64,000 nt of DNA. Source: Sphingobacterium thalpophilum (lineage in GTDB: Bacteria > Bacteroidota > Bacteroidia > Sphingobacteriales > Sphingobacteriaceae). Below the pieces are notes generated by a model. That model saw nothing but the letters and a program-made list of their open reading frames with translations. It had not been told where the DNA came from and searched no databases. Shown piece by piece: positions 25,430 to 35,690 of this stretch. Position 1 is the first letter of the stretch; each line of letters starts with the position of its first letter. Where the stretch lies: the NCBI RefSeq assembly GCF_901482695.1, contig NZ_LR590484.1, positions 4,340,001 through 4,404,000 on the forward strand, written 5' to 3'. A program made the position numbers and the translations under genes.

Positions 25430-27352
25430 ATGGTACGGAAATACTTACAGAGTTGCATTTTGTTTTTTGTCGTCACTGTGTCGGTACAGGGGCAGCCTTC
25501 CGTATGGCCGGATGACATCAGGCAGCGGCTTGAGCGTTGTGGCACTGACAGGCAAAGGGCCAAACTGCTTTTTCAGTTGGGAGACAGTCTTTCCGCTTCT
25601 GATACCACAAAGTCGTTATCCTATATCCGGCAGGGTCTGGAACTTGCCCTGGGCGATGCTTTACAGTCAGGCGTCGGTTACTTTTATCTGGGACGGGTAT
25701 ATATGGACTTTTCTCCGTCCAGAGCGGAGCGGGCCCTTGACACGGCCCTACAATATCTCGAAAAGGTAGGCAGCCCAGAATCCTATATATATCAAAGCCG
25801 CACCTGGGCCAACAAAGCTGTCATGGCACAGTTACGGGGAGACAACAGACGATACATAGACCTTTTCCTGAACAGGGCTATTCCACTGGCTGCGAAAGGG
25901 GGAGACAGTCTGCGCGTGGCAGATGGATATACCAATGTGGCTCTGCCTTTCATGAACTATGGCGAATATGACAAAGCGGTCCAGTATTTAAAACAAGCGG
26001 CTTCGATGTTCGAGAGGTTAGCACAGCAGGATCTCAGAAGGGTGGACGTCTACAGCCATCTGGCAAAGGTGTATCTCTTACAGGGCAAGCTGCCGGAAGC
26101 CGGTGAGAATATCCGCGCAGCATCCAAAGCATTGGAAAGGGCCCCCCAGTCCATATATGCCCCCAATTTCCATGCTATGGAAAGTATGTACCTAATCCGG
26201 ATAAAACGTTGGAAAGAGGCAGAGCAAACGGTGGATAAAGGCCTGTCCATAGCAGAAAGACTCAGAAACCGTTATGATATCAGACAGTTGCTTTATCAGA
26301 AAGCCGAACTTTTTAGAGCACAGCGTAAATGGAAAGAAGCGAAGGAAACATTGCTTAACCTATACCATAGCGGCTATATTGAACTGAGCACCGACAAAAA
26401 GCAGCTGTTCGGCGATCTTGCAGGGGCCGAAGAATCCCTGGGCAACTATAAAGCTGCTTATATCTGGTTACAGAGAAAACAGGAAATATCTGAAGAAATG
26501 TATGCACAGGAGACAAAAGCAAAAATTGCCGGCCTGGAAGCAAAGTATAATTATGTACAGAAGGAAAAGGAGCTGATCCTTGCAAGAACGAAAGCCAGTC
26601 AACAGCGGGCAGTTGTATGGATAATTGCCATTATTTTTATTATTATATTGGTTTTTCTCTATTTCTGGTACCGAAACAGGAAACTTCGCACCGCCAGGGA
26701 AATTGAGAACCTCCGGCAGCGACAACGGATTGAACTGGGTAAAGCATTGCTGGAAGGTGAAGAAAAAGAGCGCGGCCGGCTGGCACGGGATCTCCATGAT
26801 GGGCTTGGAGGCACACTTGCCGGAATTAAACTCAACCTATCGCAGCTTGTTTCCCAAAAGCGGCTGCTGGAAGCCGGCGAGCTGAATCAAACGATCGAGC
26901 GTTTAGGGCACTCGGTAAATGAACTAAGGCGCATCTCGAGGAACATGATGCCCGAATCTCTAATCCGGTCAGGACTTGCGGTGGCATTGAGGGATCTCTG
27001 TGACGAGGCAGCCCTCCCGGGCCTTAAGGTCAGTTTTAAAGATTTTGGTATTAAGGAGGATTTTACTCCTCAGGTAAAAGTTATGATCTACCGTATCGTG
27101 CAGGAACTGGTTTATAATGCGGTAAAATATGCCAGTGCGTCGAGAATTATTGTACAGTGCAGCCAGTCTCATCACTATTTCTTTATTACCGTGGAGGATA
27201 ATGGTCATGGCTTTTCAACTGCGCAGGTACCCCATTCAAGCCGTGGTCTGAAAAATATCCAGAACCGTGTGGATCTGCTCGGCGGGAAGATGGAAATAGA
27301 TAGCTCTGGCAAGGGAACAAACATTAATATTGAATTGTATGTGGGACAATAA
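25430..27352 (+). CDS. TPR-containing sensor histidine kinase (NarX/DegS-type)
   Basis: 640 residues. Signal peptide, periplasmic TPR region (about 35-370; e.g. 'YDKAVQYLKQAASMFERLAQ'), one membrane segment ('VVWIIAIIFIIILVFLYFWY'), a coiled linker, a HisKA_3 box with 'RGRLARDLHDGLGGTLAGIK' (His acceptor) and an ATPase domain with 'IVQELVYNAVKYASAS', 'VEDNGHGF' and 'SRGLKNIQNRVDLLGG'. It phosphorylates the regulator whose gene overlaps its 3' end. Signal unknown. Confidence 0.92.
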   Translation: MVRKYLQSCILFFVVTVSVQGQPSVWPDDIRQRLERCGTDRQRAKLLFQLGDSLSASDTTKSLSYIRQGLELALGDALQSGVGYFYLGRVYMDFSPSRAERALDTALQYLEKVGSPESYIYQSRTWANKAVMAQLRGDNRRYIDLFLNRAIPLAAKGGDSLRVADGYTNVALPFMNYGEYDKAVQYLKQAASMFERLAQQDLRRVDVYSHLAKVYLLQGKLPEAGENIRAASKALERAPQSIYAPNFHAMESMYLIRIKRWKEAEQTVDKGLSIAERLRNRYDIRQLLYQKAELFRAQRKWKEAKETLLNLYHSGYIELSTDKKQLFGDLAGAEESLGNYKAAYIWLQRKQEISEEMYAQETKAKIAGLEAKYNYVQKEKELILARTKASQQRAVVWIIAIIFIIILVFLYFWYRNRKLRTAREIENLRQRQRIELGKALLEGEEKERGRLARDLHDGLGGTLAGIKLNLSQLVSQKRLLEAGELNQTIERLGHSVNELRRISRNMMPESLIRSGLAVALRDLCDEAALPGLKVSFKDFGIKEDFTPQVKVMIYRIVQELVYNAVKYASASRIIVQCSQSHHYFFITVEDNGHGFSTAQVPHSSRGLKNIQNRVDLLGGKMEIDSSGKGTNINIELYVGQ

Positions 27353-27986
27353 CAGAAAGGCTCGGGTGATCATCGTCGATGATCACCCGTTAGTAATCGA
27401 GGGGTTTAAGAATGTGATCCAGGGGAATAACAGCCTTGAACTTTGCGGACAGTTCGGTACGGCAGAAGCATTGAAGAAGTTTGCCGGGCTGGCTGAAATC
27501 GACCTGGTATTATTGGACATCACGTTGCCGGATGGCAATGGACTTCAAATTTGTAAAGAACTTAAACAAACCTATCCAAACCTCGTTATACTTGCAATCA
27601 GCAATCTCAGCGAGCGGAGCATTATCAAACAGATGCTTCAACGTGGTGCCAGCGGTTATCTGTTAAAGACGGCAGACGCGGAAGATATACTCATCTGTAT
27701 GCTGGCAGCAATTCAGGGCAAGATTGCGCTCAGTCGTGAGGTAAAAGCGACCTTTGATATTTCTTCGCTTACAGAACAGGAGGAAATTCCCGAATTAACA
27801 AATAGAGAAAAGCAGATTCTCAAATTACTGGCGCAGGGCAAAAGATCTGCTGAAATTGCTGATGAGCTTTTTATAAGCCCGCTCACTGTAAAAACCCACC
27901 GTGCCACGCTGTTGCACAAATTTGGAACAGACAATATTGTAATAGCTATCAATAAAGCAAGAGAAATTGGTATTCTTTCAAAGTAA
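27339..27986 (+). CDS. NarL/FixJ-family response regulator
   Basis: 215 residues from the ATG at 27339, which gives a 14-base overlap with the kinase gene; the frame also opens at a TTG nine bases earlier. Receiver domain with 'VIIVDDHPLVIEGF' and acceptor Asp in 'LVLLDITLPDGNG', Lys in 'GYLLKTADAED'; LuxR HTH at the C-terminus ('TNREKQILKLLAQGKRSAEI', 'ISPLTVKTHRATLLHKF'). Confidence 0.93.
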   Translation: MWDNNRKARVIIVDDHPLVIEGFKNVIQGNNSLELCGQFGTAEALKKFAGLAEIDLVLLDITLPDGNGLQICKELKQTYPNLVILAISNLSERSIIKQMLQRGASGYLLKTADAEDILICMLAAIQGKIALSREVKATFDISSLTEQEEIPELTNREKQILKLLAQGKRSAEIADELFISPLTVKTHRATLLHKFGTDNIVIAINKAREIGILSK

Positions 27987-28602
27987 GAGGCTTCACCGTT
28001 TTGAACACCTCAAGGCGGAAGCCATAATTCTGAACTGTACATACAGAGGGCCAGATCTATTTGAATTATTTTGAAGACGCATAGCAAATAGTTAACAACA
28101 TCATATAATCTGTGTGGTGTTGTTAACTCATTTCTATATAAAATATTCAGCTGATGAAGAATTCTATATTGTAAAACATAATAGCTGTTATATGGCAATG
28201 AACCATTAGTACTATTTTTTACTATACGAAAATTACAATTAAACTTGAATAGACGCCAATTTATGCTTCTTTTTTCAGAGTACTGTACATAGTGTAGCGA
28301 CATTGCTGCGGGTAGTTAGTGTCAAGTAATTAAATATATTTTTTTGTTAATATATCGGGCTGTTTTGTTCATTTAATAATCAAGGTAAAGTGGATTTTAT
28401 GAATTTGTTGACATCGACTTGTAAGTACCCCATTTTTCCGACAGCTGAGATTGGACTTTTCTAATTTATTATTGACTCTGTTCAATTAAATTATAAAAAG
28501 CAGTTGTATTTTATAATATTTTCCTACTATTGTAGCAGTTAATCGATTTTGAAATTACCTATGCTAACCGGGACTGCATTGTGATGCAGCAGAACAATTA
28601 TC
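27987..28602. other. Intergenic stretch with a hairpin, no gene recognised
   Basis: 616 AT-rich bases between the NarL-type regulator and the sigma-factor gene. The only distinct item is the inverted repeat at 28091-28127. A 97-codon frame on the minus strand (28010-28303) has no recognisable feature and I do not call it. Confidence 0.5.
28091..28127. repeat. Long inverted repeat
   Basis: GTTAACAACATCA, 11-base centre, TGGTGTTGTTAAC: 13 pairs with one G-T. No T tract follows, so it is either a transcript-end hairpin or a protein-binding palindrome. Confidence 0.5.
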
Positions 28603-29196
28603 ATGGATAACTATAACATTTTGTCAGATAGCGAACTGGTCACATTGCTCAAGCGGCGGGACAGGAGTGCTTTTGCAGAAATTTACGATCGCTATAGCAT
28701 GATGATCTATTACAAGATCAACCAAATGCTCAGAGATGAAAATGTATCCAAAGATCTTGTACAGGATCTCTTTACCTCGATTTGGGAGAAATCTGAGCTT
28801 ATCCGAGATAATGTAGGCATTTCGTCTTATCTCTATGTCGCCGCACGTAATCGGGTGCTTAAATACATCCAAAAAGGAAAGACAAGAAGTGATTATTTGG
28901 CGGAAATAGGAAAGTATAGTCTGATGGTCAGTGATGAAACGCTTGAAAAAATTGACGAAAAAGATCTGATGCTTTTACTTACGGCTGAAATTGCCAAATT
29001 ACCTGCCAAAATGCGCGAAGTATTCGAACTGAGCAGGCTTGAGGATCTGTCGCATAGGGAAATCGCCCAAAGACTGGGACTAAGTGAATCCACTGTAAAA
29101 AAGCAGGTTCAGAATGCACTCAAAATTCTGAAAGTGAGACTTTCTCGTTACCATTCGCTCGGAGTTATACTACTGATTTTCCTAAGGGACAACTAG
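28603..29196 (+). CDS. ECF RNA polymerase sigma factor (FecI/SusC-locus type)
   Basis: 197 residues. Sigma region 2 ('DRSAFAEIYDRYSMMIYYKI', 'KDLVQDLFTSIWEK') and region 4 ('LPAKMREVFELSRLEDLSHR' then 'EIAQRLGLSESTVKKQVQNA'). The gene precedes FecR and a SusC with STN domain, the usual order of a surface-signalling uptake locus: receptor occupancy is passed to FecR, which frees this sigma factor to transcribe the receptor operon. Confidence 0.93.
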   Translation: MDNYNILSDSELVTLLKRRDRSAFAEIYDRYSMMIYYKINQMLRDENVSKDLVQDLFTSIWEKSELIRDNVGISSYLYVAARNRVLKYIQKGKTRSDYLAEIGKYSLMVSDETLEKIDEKDLMLLLTAEIAKLPAKMREVFELSRLEDLSHREIAQRLGLSESTVKKQVQNALKILKVRLSRYHSLGVILLIFLRDN

Positions 29197-29318
29197 GTTT
29201 TTTGATTACGTTGCTCTCTTTTTATACGTAATTTAATATTTTTTTAAATTCTTCTACTCCCAAAGCTTTCCTCAACGGTATAATACAACTGAACGGTCAA
29301 AAAACCACATATCGATTT

Positions 29319-30449
29319 ATGAATAAACAACTCGGCGCACAACTTCTTAAGAAGTATCTTTCTGGTCTGGCCACACAAAAGGAACAGCACATCGTTGAGG
29401 AATGGTATGCTTTTAACAGAATGGGAGAGCCTGCAATCGATTCGCCTGAAGATTTCATGAGGATAAAATCGGAGATGTGGGCGACTATTGACTATCGTTC
29501 GCGGATACAGGTGAAGACAATGCAAAAGCGTAGATGGCTTTCATATGCTGCAGCGGTGCTCGTTTTGATGTGCGCTGTGGGCATATATAAGTGGCTTCTA
29601 CCGCAAAAAGAATATAACGTTATCAATTATGCCGGGCCCGAAATAAAAGCAGGGCATACTGGCGCTACCCTGACATTATCAGATGGCACGGAGATCGACC
29701 TCAATTCTGTGGACGCCGGACTGATCACATCGGGGTACGGTGTCCGTGTCTCTAAAAATGCCCAAGGTGCTCTTGTCTATACCGAAGAGAGGGACACACA
29801 CAAGGCCCCAGACAATATTACTAACACTGTTACTACGCGAAATGGTGAAATATTTGAGGTCGTTCTGCCTGATGGATCTAGGGTTTGGCTGAATTCCGCT
29901 TCCAGCCTGACCTTTAAATCCGATCTTGCAAAAAATAGTACACGTACTGTAAAATTAAGGGGAGAAGGATATTTTGAGGTCCGCAAAAACAGAAGGCCAT
30001 TTATTGTTGCCACAGAATCCCAGGAAGTGCACGTCCTGGGCACACATTTTAACATCAATGCCTATGCAGAATCGAAAGGGCTTGTTAAAACAACTTTGCT
30101 TGAAGGCGTCGTCAATGTTGTGACCGGGAAGTCTGAACAAAAGATATCACCGGGCGAGCAGGCCGTCAACAAAATGGGCCAGATCGACGTGCATCTTCAG
30201 GATACAGAAGATATACTGGCATGGAAAAACGGGTATTTTAAGATTGACGGAAATATATATGAAATTATGCTGTCCATCGGACGCTGGTACGACGTTGATG
30301 TTCAATTTACAGAAACTGTGCCGAAAGAGCTAAAACTGTGGGGATACATCTCCAGATCCAATGATCTGATCACTACCTTGCGTCAGATCGAAAGAACAAA
30401 TAAAGTAAAATTCAAAATTAAAGAAAGGACTATCACGGTGACCAATTAA
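29319..30449 (+). CDS. FecR-family anti-sigma regulator
   Basis: 376 residues. Cytoplasmic N-terminal segment ('LLKKYLSGLATQKEQHIVEE') contacting sigma, one membrane span ('WLSYAAAVLVLMCAVGIYKW'), periplasmic FecR domain ('TRNGEIFEVVLPDGSRVWLN', 'RTVKLRGEGYFEVRKNRRPF', 'VHVLGTHFNINAYAES') and the C-terminal DUF4974/STN-like part ('ILAWKNGYFKIDG', 'VKFKIKERTITVTN'). It links the SusC at 30617 to the sigma factor at 28603. A GC-rich imperfect hairpin lies at about 30502-30530 between this gene and the receptor gene. Confidence 0.93.
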   Translation: MNKQLGAQLLKKYLSGLATQKEQHIVEEWYAFNRMGEPAIDSPEDFMRIKSEMWATIDYRSRIQVKTMQKRRWLSYAAAVLVLMCAVGIYKWLLPQKEYNVINYAGPEIKAGHTGATLTLSDGTEIDLNSVDAGLITSGYGVRVSKNAQGALVYTEERDTHKAPDNITNTVTTRNGEIFEVVLPDGSRVWLNSASSLTFKSDLAKNSTRTVKLRGEGYFEVRKNRRPFIVATESQEVHVLGTHFNINAYAESKGLVKTTLLEGVVNVVTGKSEQKISPGEQAVNKMGQIDVHLQDTEDILAWKNGYFKIDGNIYEIMLSIGRWYDVDVQFTETVPKELKLWGYISRSNDLITTLRQIERTNKVKFKIKERTITVTN

Positions 30450-30616
30450 AATTTACCAAGATCGGGTAATGGGGGAGAATCAGTAGAATTCATATAAAAG
30501 CCGCAGGGTGCACCACCACCCCGCAGCCAAGAATGAAAATGATCCTGTCTCAAAAGATACCTGCTAAAGAAACAAACAACTCTAATCAGACATGAACCAT
30601 TAACCAGAACAAAAGT

Positions 30617-33600
30617 ATGAAAAAAAATGTGCTATTGGGTGTCTTTCACCGCATGTGGCCTTTACCTAAACTATTATTAATTATGAAATTAGTCTTTTTT
30701 ATCATGACATGTATGTTGATGCATGCCTACGGGGCCACGTATGCACAGCGTGTTACGATCATGGAAAAAAATGCACCCTTGGAATATATCATTAAAAGCT
30801 TGCGGAAGCAGACGGGATATGATTTTTTATTGGACAGGGATATTTTTAAACAGTATCAATCTGTCAGTGTTGACTTGAAAAATGTGAGCCTCCCCCAAGC
30901 TTTAAAGTCTATTGTCAAGGGACGCAAGCTCAGCTTTTCCATCGAAGGCAGATCTGTGGTGATCACAGCTGTGCCCAGCACAAAAACGGATCAGGAGGGG
31001 ACTACGGACAGCAACAATCTGCAGAGAGGACTCGCGGGTCTGGTCGTTGGCGATAAATCTGTTCCTCTCGCAGGAGCTACCGTAAAAATAAAAAATACCG
31101 ATCAGTCGACCGCCACCGACAATAAAGGTTTTTTCCGCTTTGATCAGCTGCGTGTCAACGAGGTTCTGGAAGTAAGCTATGTCGGCTATGAAACTGTTGA
31201 AACAGTAGTTACGGCCGGACAGCTTGCCCAAAAGGAATATATGATAATTACTATGAGGCCACTGTTGCGCAATCTGGATGAAGTGACGATTGTGAATACA
31301 GGTTTTCAGAAAATAAGCAGGGAAAATATTACCGGAGCGGTCACGACGGTCAGCAGCAGGGAGATTGAAAAACGCAATACCGTAAATGTAATGGATAATC
31401 TGGAAGGTGTTGTGCCCGGGCTGGTGCAATATCAGGGAAAAGCCACTATCCGTGGCACAAGTACAATGGCAGCATCAACGGGTATTTTGGTGGTTGTCGA
31501 CGGGCTTCCGATCGAAGGTTCCATTGCTGATGTCAATCCTTATGACGTTGAATCCGTAACCGTGCTGAAGGATGCCGCGGCGGCGGCAATATATGGGGCA
31601 AGGGCTTCCAATGGCGTTATTGTTGTGTCGACAAAAAAGGCTACCGAAAAAGGGCGGACTGCTGTTGAAGCTTCGGCTAATGTAACTGTGACCGAAAAAC
31701 CGGAATACAGCTACAATAATTACATGTCGCCTCGTGAACAGGTAGACTGGGAAAGTAATTATTACAAATGGTGGTTCAGCGGCGGCGACGGATCCGTCAA
31801 ACAGCCTATTCAGGATTTTGAGAATAACATAAACACAGGCCAGCCTGTTACTCCTGTACAATATGCCTATTATCAGCTCGCGACAGACCGTATCAGCCAG
31901 TCGGAGCTCGATGCAATATTGAACAATTACAGAAGGAATGACTTTGCAAAAGAATATCATGAACATACCCTGTTAAAAGGCGTCCTGCAACAATACAACC
32001 TAGCCTTGCGTACCAATAGTGGCAAAGCCCAGAATAGTTTTGTCCTAAATTATACGAATGATAACAAAGGTCTGATCAATGCATTTGACCGCCGCCTCAA
32101 TTTGCACTATAAAGGTGGTTATAGTGTCGGTAAGTGGCTTGATATTGACTACGGCGTTAACAGTGTCATCGGGAAGGAGAGAACTCATAACAACCAGTTC
32201 GCACAAACTCCTTTTAATGTGCCGTCTTATCTGCGGTTGTTTAACGACGACGGTAGCCGTGCCTATTATACAAACAGTCGTTTCAACATCTACAACACTA
32301 TCGCCGAGAGCCGTCCCGAGCTGCAGTCTGCGCTTTTCAACCATATGGATGAGCTGGAACGTGATTTTATAAACACTTCCACACTGAATACGCGATATTA
32401 TCTGAATTTAAACATCAAACCATTCGATGGTTTGTCTTTGCAGCCGATGTTTCAATATGAAGATATCCGTACAGATGTTGCTGGCTATTCAGAGGAAGAC
32501 AGTTATACGATGAGATGGCTCCATAACGTGTATACATACCGGTATGAAGATCCTGTTACGAAAGTGGTATCCTATCCATCCTACGTTCCGAAAGGCGGCA
32601 AACTGGCGACATCCCATTTACGCAGTCCCAATTATACGGCGCGTTTTCAGGCCAACTTCGACCGTACGTTTGACAGACACCGTTTTATCGCCCTGGCCGG
32701 AATGGAGTTTCGCCAGACACGGTCATATGGTACCAATGGGATTTTATTGGGATACGATGATCAACTACAGACACAGTTGACCAATACTGTCAATTTTGAT
32801 GCAATGGATGAGAAGAAGATGGGAACCCTGTGGAACGTCAACTATCCTCTGTATCAATATCATTTTGCAGAAGCAGTATCCATGGGACTCCAGAAGGATA
32901 TTATGCATCGCTTTGCTTCGGGATATGCCAACCTCACTTATACCTACGACCGGAAATATAATCTGTTTGGATCCCTGCGCAAAGATTATGCAGATCTTTT
33001 TGGAGGCGATGAAAAATATAGGGGCAGACCACTTTGGTCAGTAGGAGCTTCTTGGGTCGCTTCCAATGAAAATTTTATTGGGCAGTATCCGTGGGTCAAT
33101 TATCTGAAACTCCGGACGTCCTATGGTCTTACGGGAAACATCCGTAATGTGAGCGCACTGCTTGTCGGTACTGCTGGGATCAATAACCTGACTCAGGAGC
33201 CCAATGCCACTGTCTCCAATCCGCCTAATCCACAGTTGCGTTGGGAAAAGACCGCTACAATGAATATCGGAATTGATTTCAGTATTCTGGACAATCGACT
33301 GAAGGGAACTATGGATTGGTACCACCGTAAGGGTACGGATCTTTTCGCGCAAAAGAGGCTCGATCCTTCGGAGGGATTTTCATCAATGGTTATTAACAAT
33401 GCCAGCATGGTCAATAAAGGACTGGAGTTCAATTTAAGCTATGACTGGTTTAGGCCTTCTTCAGCTGGAACATTTGGATGGACAAGTAATTTAACAGGAT
33501 CGTATAATAAAAACAGAATTGTCGAAGTGGATGAATTAACGCGCAATCCGATAACACTTGCAGGAGGGGATTCATATCGTAAAGGTTTTCCGGTCAATTC

Positions 33601-34210
33601 GCTTTTCTCATTCCGTTTTGCAGGTCTTGACGATATGGGAATGGCACAATGGTATAATACTGCCGGTGTAGCCACGAAGACCACATTGGGCCCTGACGAG
33701 GCTGATGCCATTGTATTTTCTGGAAGCAGCGATCCAGTAACAACGATTGGCTTTAATAATGATTTTTCCTATAAAGGCTTTACAATGAGTATCTTTACTA
33801 TGTATTACGGGGGGCACTATTTTAGAGCGAGACCGGTGCCAGTTGCCTATCAGTCTGCCGGCTATGGCGCTTTGCCCTCGTATTTACTCGATAGCTGGAC
33901 ACCGGAAAACACGGACACAGATATACCCGGAAGTGGACAGTATTACCAGATCGCACCGTCGAATCAATATTATTATTCAGACAATCTGGTGCGACGGGCT
34001 GATTTTCTTAAAATACGCAATATTGCCTTAGGGTATCTTTTACCAACGGAGCTGGCAGCCCGGATAAGAGCAAAGAATATCAGACTTCGCTTCCAGCTGA
34101 ATAATCCAAGATCACTATGGACCCGGCAAAATGATGTCCATATCGATGCAGAGACCGGTGGAGCACCAGTTCAGACATCTTTTGTATTTGGCATTAACGC
34201 TAATTTTTAA
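30617..34210 (+). CDS. SusC/RagA-family receptor with STN signalling domain
   Basis: 1197 residues. Signal peptide ending 'GATYAQ', STN domain at about 45-115 ('APLEYIIKSLRKQTGYDFLL', 'SVSVDLKNVSLPQALKSIVK'), CarboxypepD_reg-like domain ('RGLAGLVVGDKSVPLAGATV'), plug ('ATIRGTSTMAASTGILVVVD', 'VTVLKDAAAAAIYGARASNG') and a barrel ending 'QTSFVFGINANF'. The STN domain is the piece that contacts FecR, so this receptor both imports substrate and signals. It pairs with the SusD at 34254. Confidence 0.94.
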   Translation: MKKNVLLGVFHRMWPLPKLLLIMKLVFFIMTCMLMHAYGATYAQRVTIMEKNAPLEYIIKSLRKQTGYDFLLDRDIFKQYQSVSVDLKNVSLPQALKSIVKGRKLSFSIEGRSVVITAVPSTKTDQEGTTDSNNLQRGLAGLVVGDKSVPLAGATVKIKNTDQSTATDNKGFFRFDQLRVNEVLEVSYVGYETVETVVTAGQLAQKEYMIITMRPLLRNLDEVTIVNTGFQKISRENITGAVTTVSSREIEKRNTVNVMDNLEGVVPGLVQYQGKATIRGTSTMAASTGILVVVDGLPIEGSIADVNPYDVESVTVLKDAAAAAIYGARASNGVIVVSTKKATEKGRTAVEASANVTVTEKPEYSYNNYMSPREQVDWESNYYKWWFSGGDGSVKQPIQDFENNINTGQPVTPVQYAYYQLATDRISQSELDAILNNYRRNDFAKEYHEHTLLKGVLQQYNLALRTNSGKAQNSFVLNYTNDNKGLINAFDRRLNLHYKGGYSVGKWLDIDYGVNSVIGKERTHNNQFAQTPFNVPSYLRLFNDDGSRAYYTNSRFNIYNTIAESRPELQSALFNHMDELERDFINTSTLNTRYYLNLNIKPFDGLSLQPMFQYEDIRTDVAGYSEEDSYTMRWLHNVYTYRYEDPVTKVVSYPSYVPKGGKLATSHLRSPNYTARFQANFDRTFDRHRFIALAGMEFRQTRSYGTNGILLGYDDQLQTQLTNTVNFDAMDEKKMGTLWNVNYPLYQYHFAEAVSMGLQKDIMHRFASGYANLTYTYDRKYNLFGSLRKDYADLFGGDEKYRGRPLWSVGASWVASNENFIGQYPWVNYLKLRTSYGLTGNIRNVSALLVGTAGINNLTQEPNATVSNPPNPQLRWEKTATMNIGIDFSILDNRLKGTMDWYHRKGTDLFAQKRLDPSEGFSSMVINNASMVNKGLEFNLSYDWFRPSSAGTFGWTSNLTGSYNKNRIVEVDELTRNPITLAGGDSYRKGFPVNSLFSFRFAGLDDMGMAQWYNTAGVATKTTLGPDEADAIVFSGSSDPVTTIGFNNDFSYKGFTMSIFTMYYGGHYFRARPVPVAYQSAGYGALPSYLLDSWTPENTDTDIPGSGQYYQIAPSNQYYYSDNLVRRADFLKIRNIALGYLLPTELAARIRAKNIRLRFQLNNPRSLWTRQNDVHIDAETGGAPVQTSFVFGINANF

Positions 34211-34253
34211 ACTACAGTAAGAAATCCTGATCAGAATTATAAAAATTAAAGAG

Positions 34254-35672
34254 ATGAAAATAAGATTTACACCATATTTTATGGCGCTTTTCGTTCTCCT
34301 GTTTGGCCTACATGGCTGTGCAAAATATACAGACTTCGTGCCAAAAGGACAGAATCTGCTGAATCGCGCCGATGACCTTGACCAGCTGATGAATGTCAAC
34401 TACTCCGGCAGTGCATTTAATTTTAACAGACTCTCCTTGATTGTCAACGACATGTATCTTCTGGCATACAATGTCCCCAATGTCATTTCTTCCAACGTTC
34501 TGACAATGGACAAGGTTTTGTTGACTTACGATGAGTCTGCAGATAGAGCAGCGTTGACTCCGACAGATTCAAGGTATGACGGGCTATACAAGAATATAGC
34601 TATGGTAGCAAATATTGTGCTGGCCAATGCCGATCAGGCGAGCGGCGACAGAAAGCTTCTGGACCAGCTCAAAGCCGAGGCTTATGCCCTCAGATCGTAC
34701 ATGCATTTTCTGTTGGTTAATATGTATGCCAAAGCATATGATCCAGCCAGCGCTGCTACCGACGGTGGAATACCTTACGTGACCGATATCAATTTTGAGC
34801 AGATAAATCCCAAGCTGACAGTTCAGGAGGTCTATGATAAGATGCTTGCTGATGTGGATGCGGCTATTGCTTCACAGGCACTTCCTGACAGGCCTAAAAA
34901 CAGTATGAGGTTTGGAAAAGCATTTGCATATGCTTTAAAAGCAAAGATTCTGATGTCCATAAGGAATTACTCTGGAGCGCTCGATGCGGTAAACAGCGCT
35001 CTGGCAATCAATAACACATTAGAAGACCATCGATATCTTCTGTCGGAACCCGTCAGAGCCAATCGTGTTCTGAGCAGAAAAGGCCTGACGGCCCAGGACA
35101 ATCTGTTCTATGCCTTTTCCAATACTTTTGACCCAAGTTTGCTGACACCCACCTACGAAATATTGAGCGATTATTATGAGCCCGGCAACATTATTAAGGA
35201 TTATACCAATGTTTATAATTACCAACTTGGGGCACTTTATGTTGGACTACCTGATATTCCTGCATGGATTGCCATTAGTTATGAAGGAAATAGTGGTGGT
35301 ATGACGGTTTCTGATCTAGTGATGATGAAAGCCGAGTGTTTAATCCGCTCGGACAAGGTTTCCGCCGGCATGGAAGAAATTGAAAAGATCCGAATCCGCC
35401 GAATTGCACCGGAAGTATATAAGCCCCTTGTGGCCAAGGATGTTCCCACAGCGATGGCCCATCTAAAGAAAGTATCCCGGATCGAATTTCTGTTTACCTG
35501 GCGCAACTTTGTCAATATTAAGCGATGGAACACCGAGCCCGCCTATGCAGAAACGACCAAGAGGACCATCAATGGAAAGACTTATGTTCTAAAAGCCAGT
35601 TCTCCATTATGGATACTGCCTTTTCCCCAGAGTGCGACCCAGTTTAATACAACGCTTACACAGAACTATTAA
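34254..35672 (+). CDS. SusD/RagB-family nutrient-binding lipoprotein
   Basis: 472 residues. Lipobox ('LLFGLHGCAKYTDF'), 'VPKGQNLLNRADDLDQLMN' near the N-terminus, TPR-like helices ('QLKAEAYALRSYMHFLLVNM') and the C-terminal 'LKKVSRIEFLFTWRNFVNIK' and 'SPLWILPFPQSATQFN'. Surface partner of the SusC at 30617, 43 bases downstream of it. Divergent from the first SusD (13413) apart from the fold, so substrate may differ. Confidence 0.9.
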   Translation: MKIRFTPYFMALFVLLFGLHGCAKYTDFVPKGQNLLNRADDLDQLMNVNYSGSAFNFNRLSLIVNDMYLLAYNVPNVISSNVLTMDKVLLTYDESADRAALTPTDSRYDGLYKNIAMVANIVLANADQASGDRKLLDQLKAEAYALRSYMHFLLVNMYAKAYDPASAATDGGIPYVTDINFEQINPKLTVQEVYDKMLADVDAAIASQALPDRPKNSMRFGKAFAYALKAKILMSIRNYSGALDAVNSALAINNTLEDHRYLLSEPVRANRVLSRKGLTAQDNLFYAFSNTFDPSLLTPTYEILSDYYEPGNIIKDYTNVYNYQLGALYVGLPDIPAWIAISYEGNSGGMTVSDLVMMKAECLIRSDKVSAGMEEIEKIRIRRIAPEVYKPLVAKDVPTAMAHLKKVSRIEFLFTWRNFVNIKRWNTEPAYAETTKRTINGKTYVLKASSPLWILPFPQSATQFNTTLTQNY

Positions 35673-35690
35673 CAATACAATAAAATCAAA

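Noticed and set aside
28010..28303. 97-codon frame on the minus strand in the gap before the sigma gene
   Set aside because: No recognisable domain, covers the 13-pair inverted repeat, and lacks convincing context.
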